Assembly (NCBI GenBank): GCA_001724855.1
Contig: MEED01000010.1
Span: 21,843-85,842 of the forward strand
DNA from: Lautropia sp. SCN 69-89
GTDB taxonomy: Bacteria > Pseudomonadota > Gammaproteobacteria > Burkholderiales > Burkholderiaceae_E
DNA: 64,000 bases
Direction of reading: 5' to 3'
Positions 24,332 through 34,482 of this stretch are shown here, in pieces. Each line of letters starts with the position of its first letter. Position 1 is the first letter of the stretch. Under the pieces are notes generated by a model, which was not told the DNA's origin, ran no database searches, and saw only the letters and a list, made by a program, of their open reading frames with translations. A program made the translations under genes and the position numbers.

Positions 24332-26853
24332 GCGTGCACAAGCCAGGCGGGCACAGGCCCGCGCGTCCGCCTGACGGCGGTGCGCCGCTGCAGACGACCC
24401 GCACGGCGGTGTCGCGCATTGCGGCTGCCGCGGCGCTCGCGCTGGCCTGCGCGTTCGGTGCCACGACTGCGCCCGCGCAGCCCGCGCAGCCCGCGCAGCC
24501 CGCGCAGCCCGCGCAGCCCGCGCCGGCCGGTGCGGCAGGCGCCGCAGGTGCCCAGGGTACCGCGGGTACCGCCGGCGCAGGCAAGGCCGCCGGCACGCCG
24601 GCCGCAATCGATGTCGTCACGCTGAACTTCAAGGATGCCGACGTCGATTCGGTGATCGGCGCTTTCGGCCACCTCCTCGACCGCACTTTCGTCATCGACC
24701 CGCGCGTGCGCGGCAAGATGACGCTCGAGACGCCGCGCCCGGTCACTCGCGCGCAGGCATGGCAGCTGCTGCAAGCGGCGCTGCGCTCGCAGGGCTTCGC
24801 GGTGGTCGAGACCGGCACGCTCACGAAGATCGTTCCCGAGGCCGACGCCAAGCTGCAGGCCACGCCGGTCAACGCGGGGCGGGCGCCGACGGCGGCCGGC
24901 GACCAGGTGGTGACGCAGGTCTTCCGGCTGAACTACGAATCGGCGACCAACCTCGTGCCGGTGCTGCGACCGCTGATTTCGCCGAACAACACCGTGGTCG
25001 CGTACCCCAGCAACAACTCGCTGGTGGTCACCGACTACGCGGCGAACCTGCAGCGGATCGCGCGCATCGTCGCTACCCTCGACAGCCCGTCGACCAGCGA
25101 GGTCGAAGTGGTGCCGGTCGAATATGCGGTGGCCAGCGACATCGCGATCTCGGTCGCGCGGATGCTCGAGGACGCTTCACGCGCCGGCCCGGGCGCGCAG
25201 GTCGACGCGGGCCAGCGGGTCACGGTGATGGCCGACCCGCGGCTGAACTCGATCATGATCCGCGCGGCGAGCCCGGCCCGGCTGAACCTGGCCAAGAGCC
25301 TGATCGCGCGGCTCGACCAGCCGAGCGCGCGGCCCGGCAACATCAACGTGGTCTACCTGCGCAACGCCGAGGCCGTGAAGCTCGCGCAGACGCTGCGCGG
25401 GGTGCTCGGCGGAGAGGGCGCCGGCGGCGCGGCGGGCGGCCCGCTCGCTACCGCGCAGACGCCGCCGTCGCAGCTGCCGCAGGGTTCGGCGCTGCAGCCG
25501 GGACAGCCGGGCATGCAAGGGCAGGGCGCGGCGACCACGCCGTTGCAGCCTTCGAGCAGCACGCCCGTCACGGTGAGTGCGGGCGGCGCGATCATCGCCG
25601 CCGATCCGGCCACCAATTCGCTGATCATCACCGCGCCCGAGCCGATCTACCGCAACCTGCGCGCAGTGATCGACAAGCTCGATGCGCGCCGGGCGCAGGT
25701 GTTCATCGAGTCGCTGATCCTCGAGATCAGCGCCGAGAAGGCAGCCGAACTCGGCGTGCAGTGGCAGTTCCTCGGCTCGCCGCAGGGCTCGACCCGGGCC
25801 ATTGGCGGCACCAACCTGGCGCCGCGCGGCAGCGGCTCGAACATTCTCGACGTCGCGGCGAACATCGGCTCGGTGGGCACCGGGTTGAACCTGGGCGTGG
25901 TGCGCGGCACGATCAACGTGCCCGGTGTCGGCGAAGTGCTCAACCTCGGCTTCCTCGCGCGCGCGCTGGAGAGCGGCGCCAACGCGAACATCCTGGCCAC
26001 GCCGAACCTGCTCACGCTCGACAACGAGGAGGCGCGCATCATCATCGGCCAGAACGTGCCCTTCATCACCGGCCAGTTCACCGCCACCGGCACCGGCGGC
26101 GGGGCGGTGAATCCGTTCCAGACGATCGAGCGCAAGGACGTCGGCACCACGCTGCGCGTGAAACCGCAGGTCTCGGAGTCGGGCACCGTGAAGCTGCAGA
26201 TCTTCCAGGAGGTGTCGAGCGTGCAGAGCACGACGCTGTCGGCGGGGATCATCACCAACCGGCGCGCGATCGAGTCGAACGTGCTGGTCGACGACGGCCA
26301 GATCATCGTGCTCGGCGGCCTGATCGAGGAGCGCATCGAGGGCAACGAGGACAAGGTGCCCGGGCTGGGCGACGTGCCGGTGGTCGGGCAGCTGTTCCGC
26401 TACGACTCGCGCAAGCGCGTGAAGACCAACCTGCTCGTGTTCCTGCGCCCGGTGATCGTGCGCGACGGCAGCGACGCGCACGGGATCACCGCCGACCGCT
26501 ACGACTACATCCGCGGGCTGCGCGGCGACTCGACACTGCCGTCGCACTGGGCGCTGCCCGACCTGAAGCCGACGCCGCTTCCGCCGATGCCGCCGGCGCC
26601 GCCGCGCGAACCGAAGCGGCCGGCGGGCGAGGGGACTCGGCAAGGCGGCGCGCCGGCACCCGGAGCGTCACCCCAGGAGGGCGGGCCCGCGGCCGGGTCG
26701 GCCGCGCAGCAGGGCGTCGCGTCCGGGCTGGCTGCGCAGCCGCCGGCGCCGGTCTCGGCGTCGCGGCCGAGCACGGTGATCCAGACCGCGCCGAACGAGG
26801 TCGTGGTGCCCCTGCGCCCGGGCACCGCGCTCGTGCCGGCGTCCGGGCAATAG
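24328..26853 (+). CDS. gspD: Type II secretion outer-membrane secretin GspD
   Basis: An 841-residue secretin. After a signal peptide (cleavage expected near residue 51), a PAQ-repeat and Ala/Gly linker precede the N0 domain (VTLNFKDADVDSVI, about 95-170). Three N1-N3 repeats follow, with a low-complexity insert in N3. The C-terminal secretin domain runs from about 445 to 715 and contains VPFITG, GTTLRVKPQV and VLVDDGQIIVLGGLIEE. A Pro/Ala-rich C-terminal tail of about 100 residues may bind a pilotin or span the periplasm. It forms the gated outer-membrane channel. It overlaps gspN by 4 bp. Confidence 0.96.
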   Translation: MSVHKPGGHRPARPPDGGAPLQTTRTAVSRIAAAAALALACAFGATTAPAQPAQPAQPAQPAQPAPAGAAGAAGAQGTAGTAGAGKAAGTPAAIDVVTLNFKDADVDSVIGAFGHLLDRTFVIDPRVRGKMTLETPRPVTRAQAWQLLQAALRSQGFAVVETGTLTKIVPEADAKLQATPVNAGRAPTAAGDQVVTQVFRLNYESATNLVPVLRPLISPNNTVVAYPSNNSLVVTDYAANLQRIARIVATLDSPSTSEVEVVPVEYAVASDIAISVARMLEDASRAGPGAQVDAGQRVTVMADPRLNSIMIRAASPARLNLAKSLIARLDQPSARPGNINVVYLRNAEAVKLAQTLRGVLGGEGAGGAAGGPLATAQTPPSQLPQGSALQPGQPGMQGQGAATTPLQPSSSTPVTVSAGGAIIAADPATNSLIITAPEPIYRNLRAVIDKLDARRAQVFIESLILEISAEKAAELGVQWQFLGSPQGSTRAIGGTNLAPRGSGSNILDVAANIGSVGTGLNLGVVRGTINVPGVGEVLNLGFLARALESGANANILATPNLLTLDNEEARIIIGQNVPFITGQFTATGTGGGAVNPFQTIERKDVGTTLRVKPQVSESGTVKLQIFQEVSSVQSTTLSAGIITNRRAIESNVLVDDGQIIVLGGLIEERIEGNEDKVPGLGDVPVVGQLFRYDSRKRVKTNLLVFLRPVIVRDGSDAHGITADRYDYIRGLRGDSTLPSHWALPDLKPTPLPPMPPAPPREPKRPAGEGTRQGGAPAPGASPQEGGPAAGSAAQQGVASGLAAQPPAPVSASRPSTVIQTAPNEVVVPLRPGTALVPASGQ
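24472..24516 (+). repeat. Five tandem 9-bp repeats (CCCGCGCAG) in gspD
   Basis: Five perfect copies plus a partial sixth encode Pro-Ala-Gln triplets directly after the GspD signal peptide. The unit length is a multiple of three, so copy-number changes keep the frame and only alter linker length. Confidence 0.9.
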
Positions 26854-26860
26854 CGCGCCG

Positions 26861-28300
26861 ATGGCCACCGTCTCGCCGGCGCGCTACGTGCCCTACGGTT
26901 TCGCCCGCACCCACCAGGTGCTGGTCACCGGCGTCTCGGGCGACGCGGTCGAGGTGTGGGTCGGCGATCGTACGCCGCGCCAGGCGCTGGCCGAGCTGTC
27001 GCGCACGCTGCCGCTGCGGCTGGTCACGGTGCACAAGCCCGAGGCGGAGCTCGCGGCGGCGATCTCGCGCGCGTATTCGCAGCAGGAAGGATCGGCGGCG
27101 TCGGTGGTCGACGAGGTCGAAAGCGACCTCGACCTGTCGCGCCTGCTGCAGGACATCCCGAAGATCGAGGACCTGCTCGAGGCCGAGGACGACGCGCCGA
27201 TCATCCGGATGATCAACGCGCTGCTCACGCAGGCGAGCCGCGACGGCGCTTCCGACATCCACATCGAGCCGTTCGAGACGACCTCGCTGGTGCGTTTCCG
27301 CATCGACGGCACGCTGCGCGACGTGGTGCGCCCGCGCCGCGAGCTGCATGCCGCGCTGATCTCGCGGATCAAGATCATGGCGCAGCTCGACATCGCCGAG
27401 AAGCGGCTCCCGCAGGACGGCCGCATCACGCTGCGCATCGGCGGGCGGCCAATGGACGTGCGCGTGTCCACGCTTCCCACCGGGCACGGTGAGCGCGCGG
27501 TGCTGCGCCTGCTCGACAAGGAGGCCGGCCGCCTCGACCTGGCCAGGCTCGGCATGAGCCCGGGCACGCTGTCGGCGTTCGACCGCCTCGTGCACCAGCC
27601 GCACGGCATCGTGCTGGTCACCGGCCCGACCGGCTCGGGCAAGACCACCACGCTGTACGCCGCGCTCGGCCGGCTCGATTCGTCCACCACCAACATCCTG
27701 ACGGTCGAGGATCCGATCGAATACGACCTCGAAGGCATCGGGCAGACGCAGGTCAACGCGCGCATCGACATGAGCTTCGCGAAGGCGCTGCGCTCGATCC
27801 TGCGCCAGGACCCCGACGTCGTGATGATCGGCGAGATCCGCGACCTCGAAACCGCGCAGATCGCGGTGCAGGCCTCGCTCACCGGCCACCTGGTGCTGGC
27901 CACGCTGCACACGAACGACGCGGTCTCGGCGGTCACGCGGCTGATCGACATGGGCATCGAGCCGTTCCTGCTGTCGTCGTCGCTGCTGGGCGTGGTCGCG
28001 CAGCGGCTGGTGCGCAAGCTGTGCCCGCAATGCCGGCAGCCCGATCCGGTCACGCACGGCTGGCGCGCGGTGGGCTGCATGGCGTGCAACCGCACCGGCT
28101 TCCAGGGCCGCACCGGCATCTACGAGCTGTTCCCCGTCGACGACCAGATCCGCGGGCTGATCCACCGCAACGCGCCAGAGACCGAGATCCGCGCAGCCGC
28201 GCTGCGCGCCGGCATGCAGTCGATGCGCGACGACGGCCGGCGCTGGGTCGAGGCCGGCGTCACCTCGGCCGACGAGGTCGTGCGCGTGACCCGCGACTGA
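26861..28300 (+). CDS. gspE: Type II secretion ATPase GspE
   Basis: A 479-residue hexameric AAA-type secretion ATPase. The N2 domain contains SDIHIEPFE (131-139). Walker A GPTGSGKTT is at 255-263, an Asp box DPIEYDLEG follows, Walker B is DPDVVMIGEIRD, and a His box contains HLVLATLHTND. The tetracysteine metal-binding loop is present (CPQC and CMAC with 17 residues between the pairs). The N-terminal N1 domain is short. It powers pseudopilus assembly from the cytoplasm through GspL and GspF. Confidence 0.96.
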   Translation: MATVSPARYVPYGFARTHQVLVTGVSGDAVEVWVGDRTPRQALAELSRTLPLRLVTVHKPEAELAAAISRAYSQQEGSAASVVDEVESDLDLSRLLQDIPKIEDLLEAEDDAPIIRMINALLTQASRDGASDIHIEPFETTSLVRFRIDGTLRDVVRPRRELHAALISRIKIMAQLDIAEKRLPQDGRITLRIGGRPMDVRVSTLPTGHGERAVLRLLDKEAGRLDLARLGMSPGTLSAFDRLVHQPHGIVLVTGPTGSGKTTTLYAALGRLDSSTTNILTVEDPIEYDLEGIGQTQVNARIDMSFAKALRSILRQDPDVVMIGEIRDLETAQIAVQASLTGHLVLATLHTNDAVSAVTRLIDMGIEPFLLSSSLLGVVAQRLVRKLCPQCRQPDPVTHGWRAVGCMACNRTGFQGRTGIYELFPVDDQIRGLIHRNAPETEIRAAALRAGMQSMRDDGRRWVEAGVTSADEVVRVTRD

Positions 28301-28319
28301 CCGCGCCGCCGCTCGCATC

Positions 28320-29531
28320 GTGCCGGCCTACCGCTACGAAGCCGCCGAGCCTTCGGGCCAGCTCGCGCGCGGCATCATCGACGCCGACTCGCCGCGGCAC
28401 GCGCGCAACCTGCTGCGCGAACGCGGCCTCACGCCGCTCGAACTGAACCCGGTGCAGCCGGCGGCCGGCGGTGCCGGCCTGCGCGTGCTCGCCGGCCGGC
28501 TCGGCGCGGCCGAGCTCGCGCTCGCCACGCGCCAGCTCGCGAGCCTGCTGTCGGCGCGCCTGCCGATCGAGCAGGCGCTCGGCGCGGTGGTCGAGCAGGC
28601 CGACCGGCAGGCGGTGCGCGACCGCTTCGCGGCGGTGCGCAGCGAGGTGATCGGCGGGCAGACGCTCGCGCAGGCACTGGCCAAGTTTCCGCGCGACTTC
28701 CCCGAGGTCTACCGGGCGCTGGTGGCTGCCGGCGAGCAGTCGGGCGACCTCGCCCTCGTGATGAGCCGGCTGGCCGACTACGTCGAGTCGCGCACCGCGC
28801 TGTCGCAGCGGATCCTGCTCGCGTTCACCTATCCGGCGATCGTCACCGTGGTCGCCTCGCTGGTGATCGTCGCGCTGCTCACCTACGTGGTGCCGCAGGT
28901 GGTCGGCGTGTTCGCGCAGACGCGCCAGCAACTGCCGCCGCTCACCGTCGCGCTGATCGCGACGTCGGACTTCGTGCGCGACTGGGGGCTGTGGCTGCTC
29001 GTGCTGGCGGTCGCCGCGGTCGTCGCGGTGCGGCTCGCGCTGCGCGCGCCGACCGCGAGGCTCGCCTGGGATCGCCGGATGCTCGCGATGCCGATCGCCG
29101 GCAGGCTGATCCGCGGGATGAACACCGCGCGCTTCGCCTCGACGCTGGGCATCCTGGCGAGCAGCGGCGTGCCGCTGATCCGCGCGCTGGAGGCGGGCGC
29201 GCGCACGCTGTCGAACGAGTCGATGCGCGCGAACGTGCACGACGCGATCTCGCGGGTGAGGGAGGGCGCGCCGCTGTCGCGCGCGCTGAAGGCGGGCGGG
29301 CAGTTCCCGCCGATGATGATCCACATGATCGCCAGCGGCGAGGCCACCGGCGAGCTGCCGCAGATGCTCGAGCGCACCGCGACCACGCTGTCGCAGGAAA
29401 CCGAGCGCCGCGCGCTCACGCTCACCAGCCTGCTCGAGCCGCTGCTGATCCTGCTGATGGGCGCGGTCGTCCTGGTGATCGTGCTGGCAGTGCTGCTGCC
29501 GATCATCGAGATCAACCAGCTGGTGCGCTGA
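28320..29531 (+). CDS. gspF: Type II secretion inner-membrane platform protein GspF
   Basis: A 403-residue polytopic protein with two GspF repeats (about residues 70-195 and 270-395) and three membrane segments. Hallmarks are RQLASLLSARLPIEQAL, VYRALVAAGEQSG and, in the second copy, MIHMIASGEATGELPQMLE. The start is GTG at 28320, 19 bp after gspE. It is the last gsp gene here; prepilin peptidase (gspO) is not in the window and must be encoded elsewhere. Confidence 0.95.
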   Translation: MPAYRYEAAEPSGQLARGIIDADSPRHARNLLRERGLTPLELNPVQPAAGGAGLRVLAGRLGAAELALATRQLASLLSARLPIEQALGAVVEQADRQAVRDRFAAVRSEVIGGQTLAQALAKFPRDFPEVYRALVAAGEQSGDLALVMSRLADYVESRTALSQRILLAFTYPAIVTVVASLVIVALLTYVVPQVVGVFAQTRQQLPPLTVALIATSDFVRDWGLWLLVLAVAAVVAVRLALRAPTARLAWDRRMLAMPIAGRLIRGMNTARFASTLGILASSGVPLIRALEAGARTLSNESMRANVHDAISRVREGAPLSRALKAGGQFPPMMIHMIASGEATGELPQMLERTATTLSQETERRALTLTSLLEPLLILLMGAVVLVIVLAVLLPIIEINQLVR

Positions 29532-29538
29532 AGACGCC

Positions 29539-30768
29539 GTGCACCGCAATACCGCGATGCAGGCGCGCGAGCGCAGCGGCCACACCGTTGCCGACGCCTT
29601 TCCGCTGCTGGTGGCGGGGCTCGTGGCGGCGGTCGCGACGGTCGGCGCGACCATCTTCGCGATCTCGCCGCTGCTGCCCGACATCGCGGCGAGCTTCGGC
29701 GTCGCACCGGCGCGGGCCGGCTGGCTGATCGGGGCCTACGGCCTGTCGATGGCGATCGTGGCGCCGACGGTGGGCCTGCTCGCTCGGCGGCTGCCGCGGG
29801 CGCGGGTGATCGTCGCCGGGCTGCTGCTGTTCGCGCTGGTGTGGCTGCTCGCCGCCGCCACGCGGCGCTTCGATGCGCTGCTCGGCCTGACGCTGCTCGC
29901 CGGGGCGGCTACCGGCGCGGTGATTCCTGCCACGTACGCGTATGCCGGCGACCTGTCGAGCTTCGCGCATCGCGGCCAGGTGATGGGGCGCATCGTGAGC
30001 GGCTGGTCGATCGCGATCCTGCTGGTGGTGCCGGCGATGGCGATCGCGTCGCAGGCGATCGACTGGCAGGCGGCGTTCGCCGGACTGGCCGTGGCGGCGC
30101 TGCTCGCCGCGGCGGTGCTCGCGCTGGCCCCGCGCCCTGCGGCCACCGCCGATGCCGAGGCGGCGGCGGAACTGCCGGTCGGGCCGAGCCTGCGGCGCGT
30201 GCTCTCGCACCGGCCGACGCTGTTCGTGCTCGCGGTCAACGGCATCGACATGGGCGCCTTCTACGCGGTCTACGCGTTCCTCGGCAACGAGATCCGGCGC
30301 GTCAACGACTGGGGTGCGGCCCCGGTCGGTTTCGCGATCGCCGCGTACGGTGCGGGCCTGCTGATCGTCACGCTGAACGGTCGCCTGATCGACCGTGTCG
30401 GCAAGACGCGCAGCGCGATCGCGGCGCTGGCGACGCTCGCCGCGCTGCTCTCGGGGTTGCCGTGGCTCGTGGGCGCGCCCGCGCTGCTGGTCGTGGCGAT
30501 CGTCGCCTGGGGGTGCACGCAGGGCGTGTTCTTCACCGCGATCACTTCGCTGGCCACGGAGCAGATCCCGGAATTGCGCGGCGTCGTGACCGCGATGCTG
30601 AGCGGCGCCACCTATCTCGGCGTGACGCTGTTTTCCCCGCTCGCGGTGCTGCTGTACGAACGGGCCGGTTTCCCGGCGGTGGGCGCGCTGGCGGGGCTGG
30701 CCAGCCTCGCGGCGGCCGCGCTGCTCGCGGGGCCTGGCGCGCAGGTGGCGTCGGTGGAGCGGCGCTGA
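29539..30768 (+). CDS. MFS transporter
   Basis: A 409-residue major facilitator with twelve predicted membrane helices. The loop 2-3 signature is visible as GLLARRLPRARVIVAG, and the equivalent C-half motif as NGRLIDRVGKTRSAI. The Pro/Gly-rich helix 5 resembles drug:H+ antiporters (DHA1 type), so an efflux role is likely but the substrate is unknown. It starts 7 bp after gspF (GTG 29539, or ATG 29557), so it may be co-transcribed. It is convergent with the next gene, 7 bp apart. Confidence 0.85.
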   Translation: MHRNTAMQARERSGHTVADAFPLLVAGLVAAVATVGATIFAISPLLPDIAASFGVAPARAGWLIGAYGLSMAIVAPTVGLLARRLPRARVIVAGLLLFALVWLLAAATRRFDALLGLTLLAGAATGAVIPATYAYAGDLSSFAHRGQVMGRIVSGWSIAILLVVPAMAIASQAIDWQAAFAGLAVAALLAAAVLALAPRPAATADAEAAAELPVGPSLRRVLSHRPTLFVLAVNGIDMGAFYAVYAFLGNEIRRVNDWGAAPVGFAIAAYGAGLLIVTLNGRLIDRVGKTRSAIAALATLAALLSGLPWLVGAPALLVVAIVAWGCTQGVFFTAITSLATEQIPELRGVVTAMLSGATYLGVTLFSPLAVLLYERAGFPAVGALAGLASLAAAALLAGPGAQVASVERR

Positions 30769-30775
30769 ACCTCCG

Positions 30776-31891
30776 CTACAGGCGCAGCGCTCCGGCGTAG
30801 CCGGTCAGTTCCAGGTAGCCGCGGCCGATCTCGCGGCCGGCCTCGAGGGCGCGCACCGCCCCTTCCCAGTAGATCGTGCCGGTGCTCGCGCGCGTGTCGA
30901 GCTCCTGGTCGTCGAACAGCGGCTCGAGCGCGATCGAGCGTGCGCCGAGATCGAGCCGCATCGCCACCGGGTAGCGCGCGCCGGTGCGCGGCGAGGTCCA
31001 GCTGCGCATGGGCACGAAGCGCACCGCGGGGTCGGCGCCGGTGGATGCGGCGCCTGCGGCGCCGATCCAGCGCGCGTACGACCACGCGACGCCGCCGTCG
31101 CGTCGGCGGATCCGGAACGCGACGAGCGCCGAGCCGTCGTCCAGGTTCAGGCCGGTCCAGTCCCAGCCCTCGGCCGCCGCGTCGAGGATTTCGCTGGACC
31201 ATTCGTGGTCGAGCCAGGCGACGCCTTCGACGGCGGCGCGCGCACCCTCGATGCGGATCGCGCCGCGGGTGCGCAGCTGCGGACGGCTGTAGTAGCGGCT
31301 CGCCTGCCGCTCCAGCGGCCCCTTGCGCGAGAAGCCGGCGTCGCCTTGCGGCACCGGCGGTGCGTGCGCTTCGGCATCGAGTTCGATCGCGAAGCGCCGG
31401 TCCGCGATGCGCGCGTGGTAGCGGTCGGCCGCGTCGCGTTCGAGCGTCCAGTCATCGATCGACAGCGCGGTGTCGTGCTCCGACGCGCTCGCCAGCCCGA
31501 AGCCTGCGCGGGCGGCTCGCTGCGAATGCACGAGATCGCCCCGCTCGGGCACGGCCAGCGCCGCGTGCGCGAGCAGCAGCTGCGTGGGCGCGAAGCGGCT
31601 CGGGTTGGCCGAGTCGTGACGGGTGCGCGAACGAAAGAAGGTGACTTGCACGCCCACGGGCTGGCCGCGATGCACGTCGTCGAGGCGTTGCAGCCAGCCG
31701 GTGAGGTACCACCACTCGGTGCGAAACGCCGGATGTGCGCCGTGGTCGCGCGGAAACGCGAGCGGCACGCCGCGTACGATCGGCGGATAGACGGACTCTC
31801 CTGCAAGCGCGGGTGGCGCGCGCAGCCCGCAACCGCCGAGCGCCAGTGCTGCGAGGGCCTCGCGACGGGCGCGGCGGCAGGGCGCGTTCAC
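30776..31891 (-). CDS. AttH/CrtC-like secreted lipoprotein (lipocalin-like hydrolase family)
   Basis: A 371-residue protein of the family once called hydroxyneurosporene synthase/AttH (COG5621, 'predicted secreted hydrolase'). The N-terminus is a lipoprotein signal with lipobox-like LALGGC, Cys at about residue 21. Conserved segments include HPAFRTEWWYLTGWL, QVTFFRSR, WLDHEWSS and WDWTGLNLDDG. The start codon GTG at 31891 overlaps the permease stop (GTGA). Such proteins are commonly encoded with an ABC ATPase and an FtsX-type permease, as here. Biochemical function is not established; a role with the ABC system at the outer leaflet is inference. Confidence 0.82.
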   Translation of the reverse strand: MNAPCRRARREALAALALGGCGLRAPPALAGESVYPPIVRGVPLAFPRDHGAHPAFRTEWWYLTGWLQRLDDVHRGQPVGVQVTFFRSRTRHDSANPSRFAPTQLLLAHAALAVPERGDLVHSQRAARAGFGLASASEHDTALSIDDWTLERDAADRYHARIADRRFAIELDAEAHAPPVPQGDAGFSRKGPLERQASRYYSRPQLRTRGAIRIEGARAAVEGVAWLDHEWSSEILDAAAEGWDWTGLNLDDGSALVAFRIRRRDGGVAWSYARWIGAAGAASTGADPAVRFVPMRSWTSPRTGARYPVAMRLDLGARSIALEPLFDDQELDTRASTGTIYWEGAVRALEAGREIGRGYLELTGYAGALRL

Positions 31892-34482
31892 CAGTCCTCC
31901 CGCAGCGCGCGCACCGGTGCTTCGGACATCGCCGAGCGCGCCCCGAGGACCGCGGCGGACACGCCCAGCGCAAGCAATGCGGCCGCGGCGGCGCCGAGCA
32001 GGCCGACGGGCCAGGACAGATCCATGGTCCAGTGAAACGACTGCGGATTCACGCGATGGACGAGCACCAGCGCGATCATCGCGCCGAGCACCGTGCCCCA
32101 TGTGGCGGCGATGCCGATCTGCAACGCCGCTTCGGCAGCGAACAGCCGCGCGACCTCGCGCCTGCGCAGCCCCAGGTGGCGCAGCATGCCGAATTCGCGA
32201 ACCCGGGCCAGCCCCTCTGCGGCCCACGCGGAGCCGGCGCCGAACAATGCGACCACGATCGCGATCGCCTCGAGCGCGTAGGTGACCGCGAAGCTGCGAT
32301 CGAAGATGCGCAGCGACAGTGCGCGCAGCTCGCCGGTCGTTCGCAGCTCGAGCCCGGTGACGTCCGACAGTGCCTCGCGCAGCGTTGCGATTGCCCTGGC
32401 GGGCGCAATCGACGCGTCGAACCACAATGCGACGTCGCTCGTCGTGGCGTCGCCGGTGAGCGCGCGGTAATCGGTCGCGTCGAGTGCGACCGCGCCGTGC
32501 TGGCGCGCGTAGTCGCGCCAGATTGCGGCAACGAAGAAGCGCTGCGTTGCCGCCGCACCCGGCAGCGGCAAGGCGATACGGCTGCCCGCCGTCCAGCCGT
32601 AGAGGTCGGCAGCCGCCTCGCTCACGTAGACCGGCACCGTGTCCGGCGGCGGCGCGAGCCCCTCGCCGGTGATCGCCAGCCGTCGTTGCGGGCGCAGCGG
32701 ATCGATCGGACGCGCGATCAGGACCAGCGATGGGCGCGACGGGTCGAGCGTGAGTTCGAGGCTGCGCGAGAACTCGGCGCGCGCCACGCCCGGGGCGCGC
32801 GCGAAGCGCTCGCGCAGTGCCGGATCGATCGCGGCCGTCGCCGCGCCGGAGGCGATCCGCGCGTACGCGTCGGCCGGAAGCACCGCGCCCAGCCAGCGGT
32901 CGACCGAGTCGCGAAAGCTCGACACCATGATCGCCATCGCGCCGGCCAGCGCGACGCTCGCGACGATGCCCGACATCGCCGCCGAGGCGCTCGCCGGCGC
33001 GCCGCGCAGCCGGTGCGCCGCCAGCCACGCGATCGGCCCCGCCGCGCGCGAAGAGGCCAGGCGCGCGAAGCCGCGCGAACTCACTGCCACCACGCGCGGC
33101 ACCAGCGCGACGCCGCCGGCGAGCCACGCCGCGATCGCCGCGTACGAGGGCCAGGGGATTCCGTCGAGCGGCGGCAGCGCGAGCGCCGCCGCACCACACA
33201 CGAAGCAGCCGATCGGCCAGGCGAGCGCGGCCGCGCCGCCGCGTCCACGCAGCGTCTCCTCGACACTGCCGGCGCGCAGCGCGCGCGCGCCCGGCGTGCG
33301 GCTCGCTGCGAGTGCCGGCGCAATCGCGCCCAGAACCGCGGTGGCCAGGCCGGCTCCGGCGAAACCGAAGAGCGCCGGCGCGTCCAGCGCGAGCGCGGGT
33401 CGGCTGCCCGCGAAGTAGCCGCCGCCCAGGTCGCCGCCCACCCAGGCCAGCAGCGTCCCAGCGAGCGCCACGCCGGCCACCGCGCCCAGCGCCGCGCCGA
33501 CCGAGCCCAGCAGCAACGCCTGGCCGAGCACTTGTGCGAGCAGCAGTCGCGGGCGCGCACCCAGCACGCCGAGCAGCGCCAGTTCACGCTGCTGGCGCGC
33601 CACGCCGAGCGCCAGCGTCGCATGAACGATGTAGCCACCGGTGAGCAGCGCCACCAGCGCCAGCATGTCGAGATTCACGCGATAGGCGCGCGACAGGTTG
33701 GACATGCGCTGCCGGTTCGCGTCGGGTGCGCTCCAGACGGCATCGGGCGGCAGCAGCGCCTGCCAGCGCGCACGCAGGCGCGCCGCATCGCTCGTTTCCG
33801 CGAAGTGCAGGTCGAGGCGCGAGAGCCGGCCGAGCCAGCCCAGCCGCCATTGCATCGCGCCCAGGTCCATCACCGCGAGCTGCTGCCCGGCTCCGACCCG
33901 CGGCAGCGTACCCGCGACGCGCAGCGCGACCGTGCGCGCGCCCGCGCGCAGCCGCAGCGTGTCGCCTTCGGCCAGGCCGAGCGCCGACAGCGCGGCGTTC
34001 GACAGGAACACCGTGTCGTCGGCGAACAGCGGCGAAGCGGCGCCTGCCTGTTCACCGGCGCCGGGCGAGGGCAGCAGCGCGGGAGTCACCGCGGCGGCGC
34101 GGAAGGCATCGATGCCGATGACCCGCAAGGTTTCGTCGGGCCGGTCGGCGAGCGCGAAGACTGCGTCGATCACCGGGCTCACCGAGGCGCCGTCCGCTTC
34201 GGCGGCGAGCCGCGGATACAGCGTTTCGTCGAAGCTGCCGGCGCGCGCGCGCACCTGCGCCTGCGCCTCGCCGTTCACCGTGGACATCGCCGCCGCGAAC
34301 TCCTCGAGCGCCGAGCGATTCACCAGGTGGATCGCCAGTGCCAGCGCCACGCCGATCGCGATCGCGAGCACTGCGGTCAGCGCGCGCCCGGGCTGCGCGC
34401 GCGCCTGTGCACGCCACAGCCAGCCGAGCAGCGCCAGGCGCCCATCGGCGGCGCGCGCGAACGCGGCCGCGAGCGCGCTCAT
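31888..34482 (-). CDS. FtsX/MacB-type ABC transporter permease
   Basis: An 864-residue permease with about ten membrane helices and two large periplasmic domains, i.e. two FtsX repeats fused as in the YbbP-like family. FtsX membrane regions are visible around residues 290-420 (including LALLGVLGARPRLLL) and 720-850 (including MLRHLGLRRREVARLF). Partner of the upstream ATPase; such transporters usually act as mechanotransmitters or extract lipoproteins and lipids rather than importing solutes. It overlaps both neighbours by 4 bp. Confidence 0.87.
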   Translation of the reverse strand: MSALAAAFARAADGRLALLGWLWRAQARAQPGRALTAVLAIAIGVALALAIHLVNRSALEEFAAAMSTVNGEAQAQVRARAGSFDETLYPRLAAEADGASVSPVIDAVFALADRPDETLRVIGIDAFRAAAVTPALLPSPGAGEQAGAASPLFADDTVFLSNAALSALGLAEGDTLRLRAGARTVALRVAGTLPRVGAGQQLAVMDLGAMQWRLGWLGRLSRLDLHFAETSDAARLRARWQALLPPDAVWSAPDANRQRMSNLSRAYRVNLDMLALVALLTGGYIVHATLALGVARQQRELALLGVLGARPRLLLAQVLGQALLLGSVGAALGAVAGVALAGTLLAWVGGDLGGGYFAGSRPALALDAPALFGFAGAGLATAVLGAIAPALAASRTPGARALRAGSVEETLRGRGGAAALAWPIGCFVCGAAALALPPLDGIPWPSYAAIAAWLAGGVALVPRVVAVSSRGFARLASSRAAGPIAWLAAHRLRGAPASASAAMSGIVASVALAGAMAIMVSSFRDSVDRWLGAVLPADAYARIASGAATAAIDPALRERFARAPGVARAEFSRSLELTLDPSRPSLVLIARPIDPLRPQRRLAITGEGLAPPPDTVPVYVSEAAADLYGWTAGSRIALPLPGAAATQRFFVAAIWRDYARQHGAVALDATDYRALTGDATTSDVALWFDASIAPARAIATLREALSDVTGLELRTTGELRALSLRIFDRSFAVTYALEAIAIVVALFGAGSAWAAEGLARVREFGMLRHLGLRRREVARLFAAEAALQIGIAATWGTVLGAMIALVLVHRVNPQSFHWTMDLSWPVGLLGAAAAALLALGVSAAVLGARSAMSEAPVRALREDW

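Noticed and set aside
24472..24530. Tandem repeat resembling a small CRISPR-like array
   Set aside because: Units are 9 bp without spacers, in frame within gspD.
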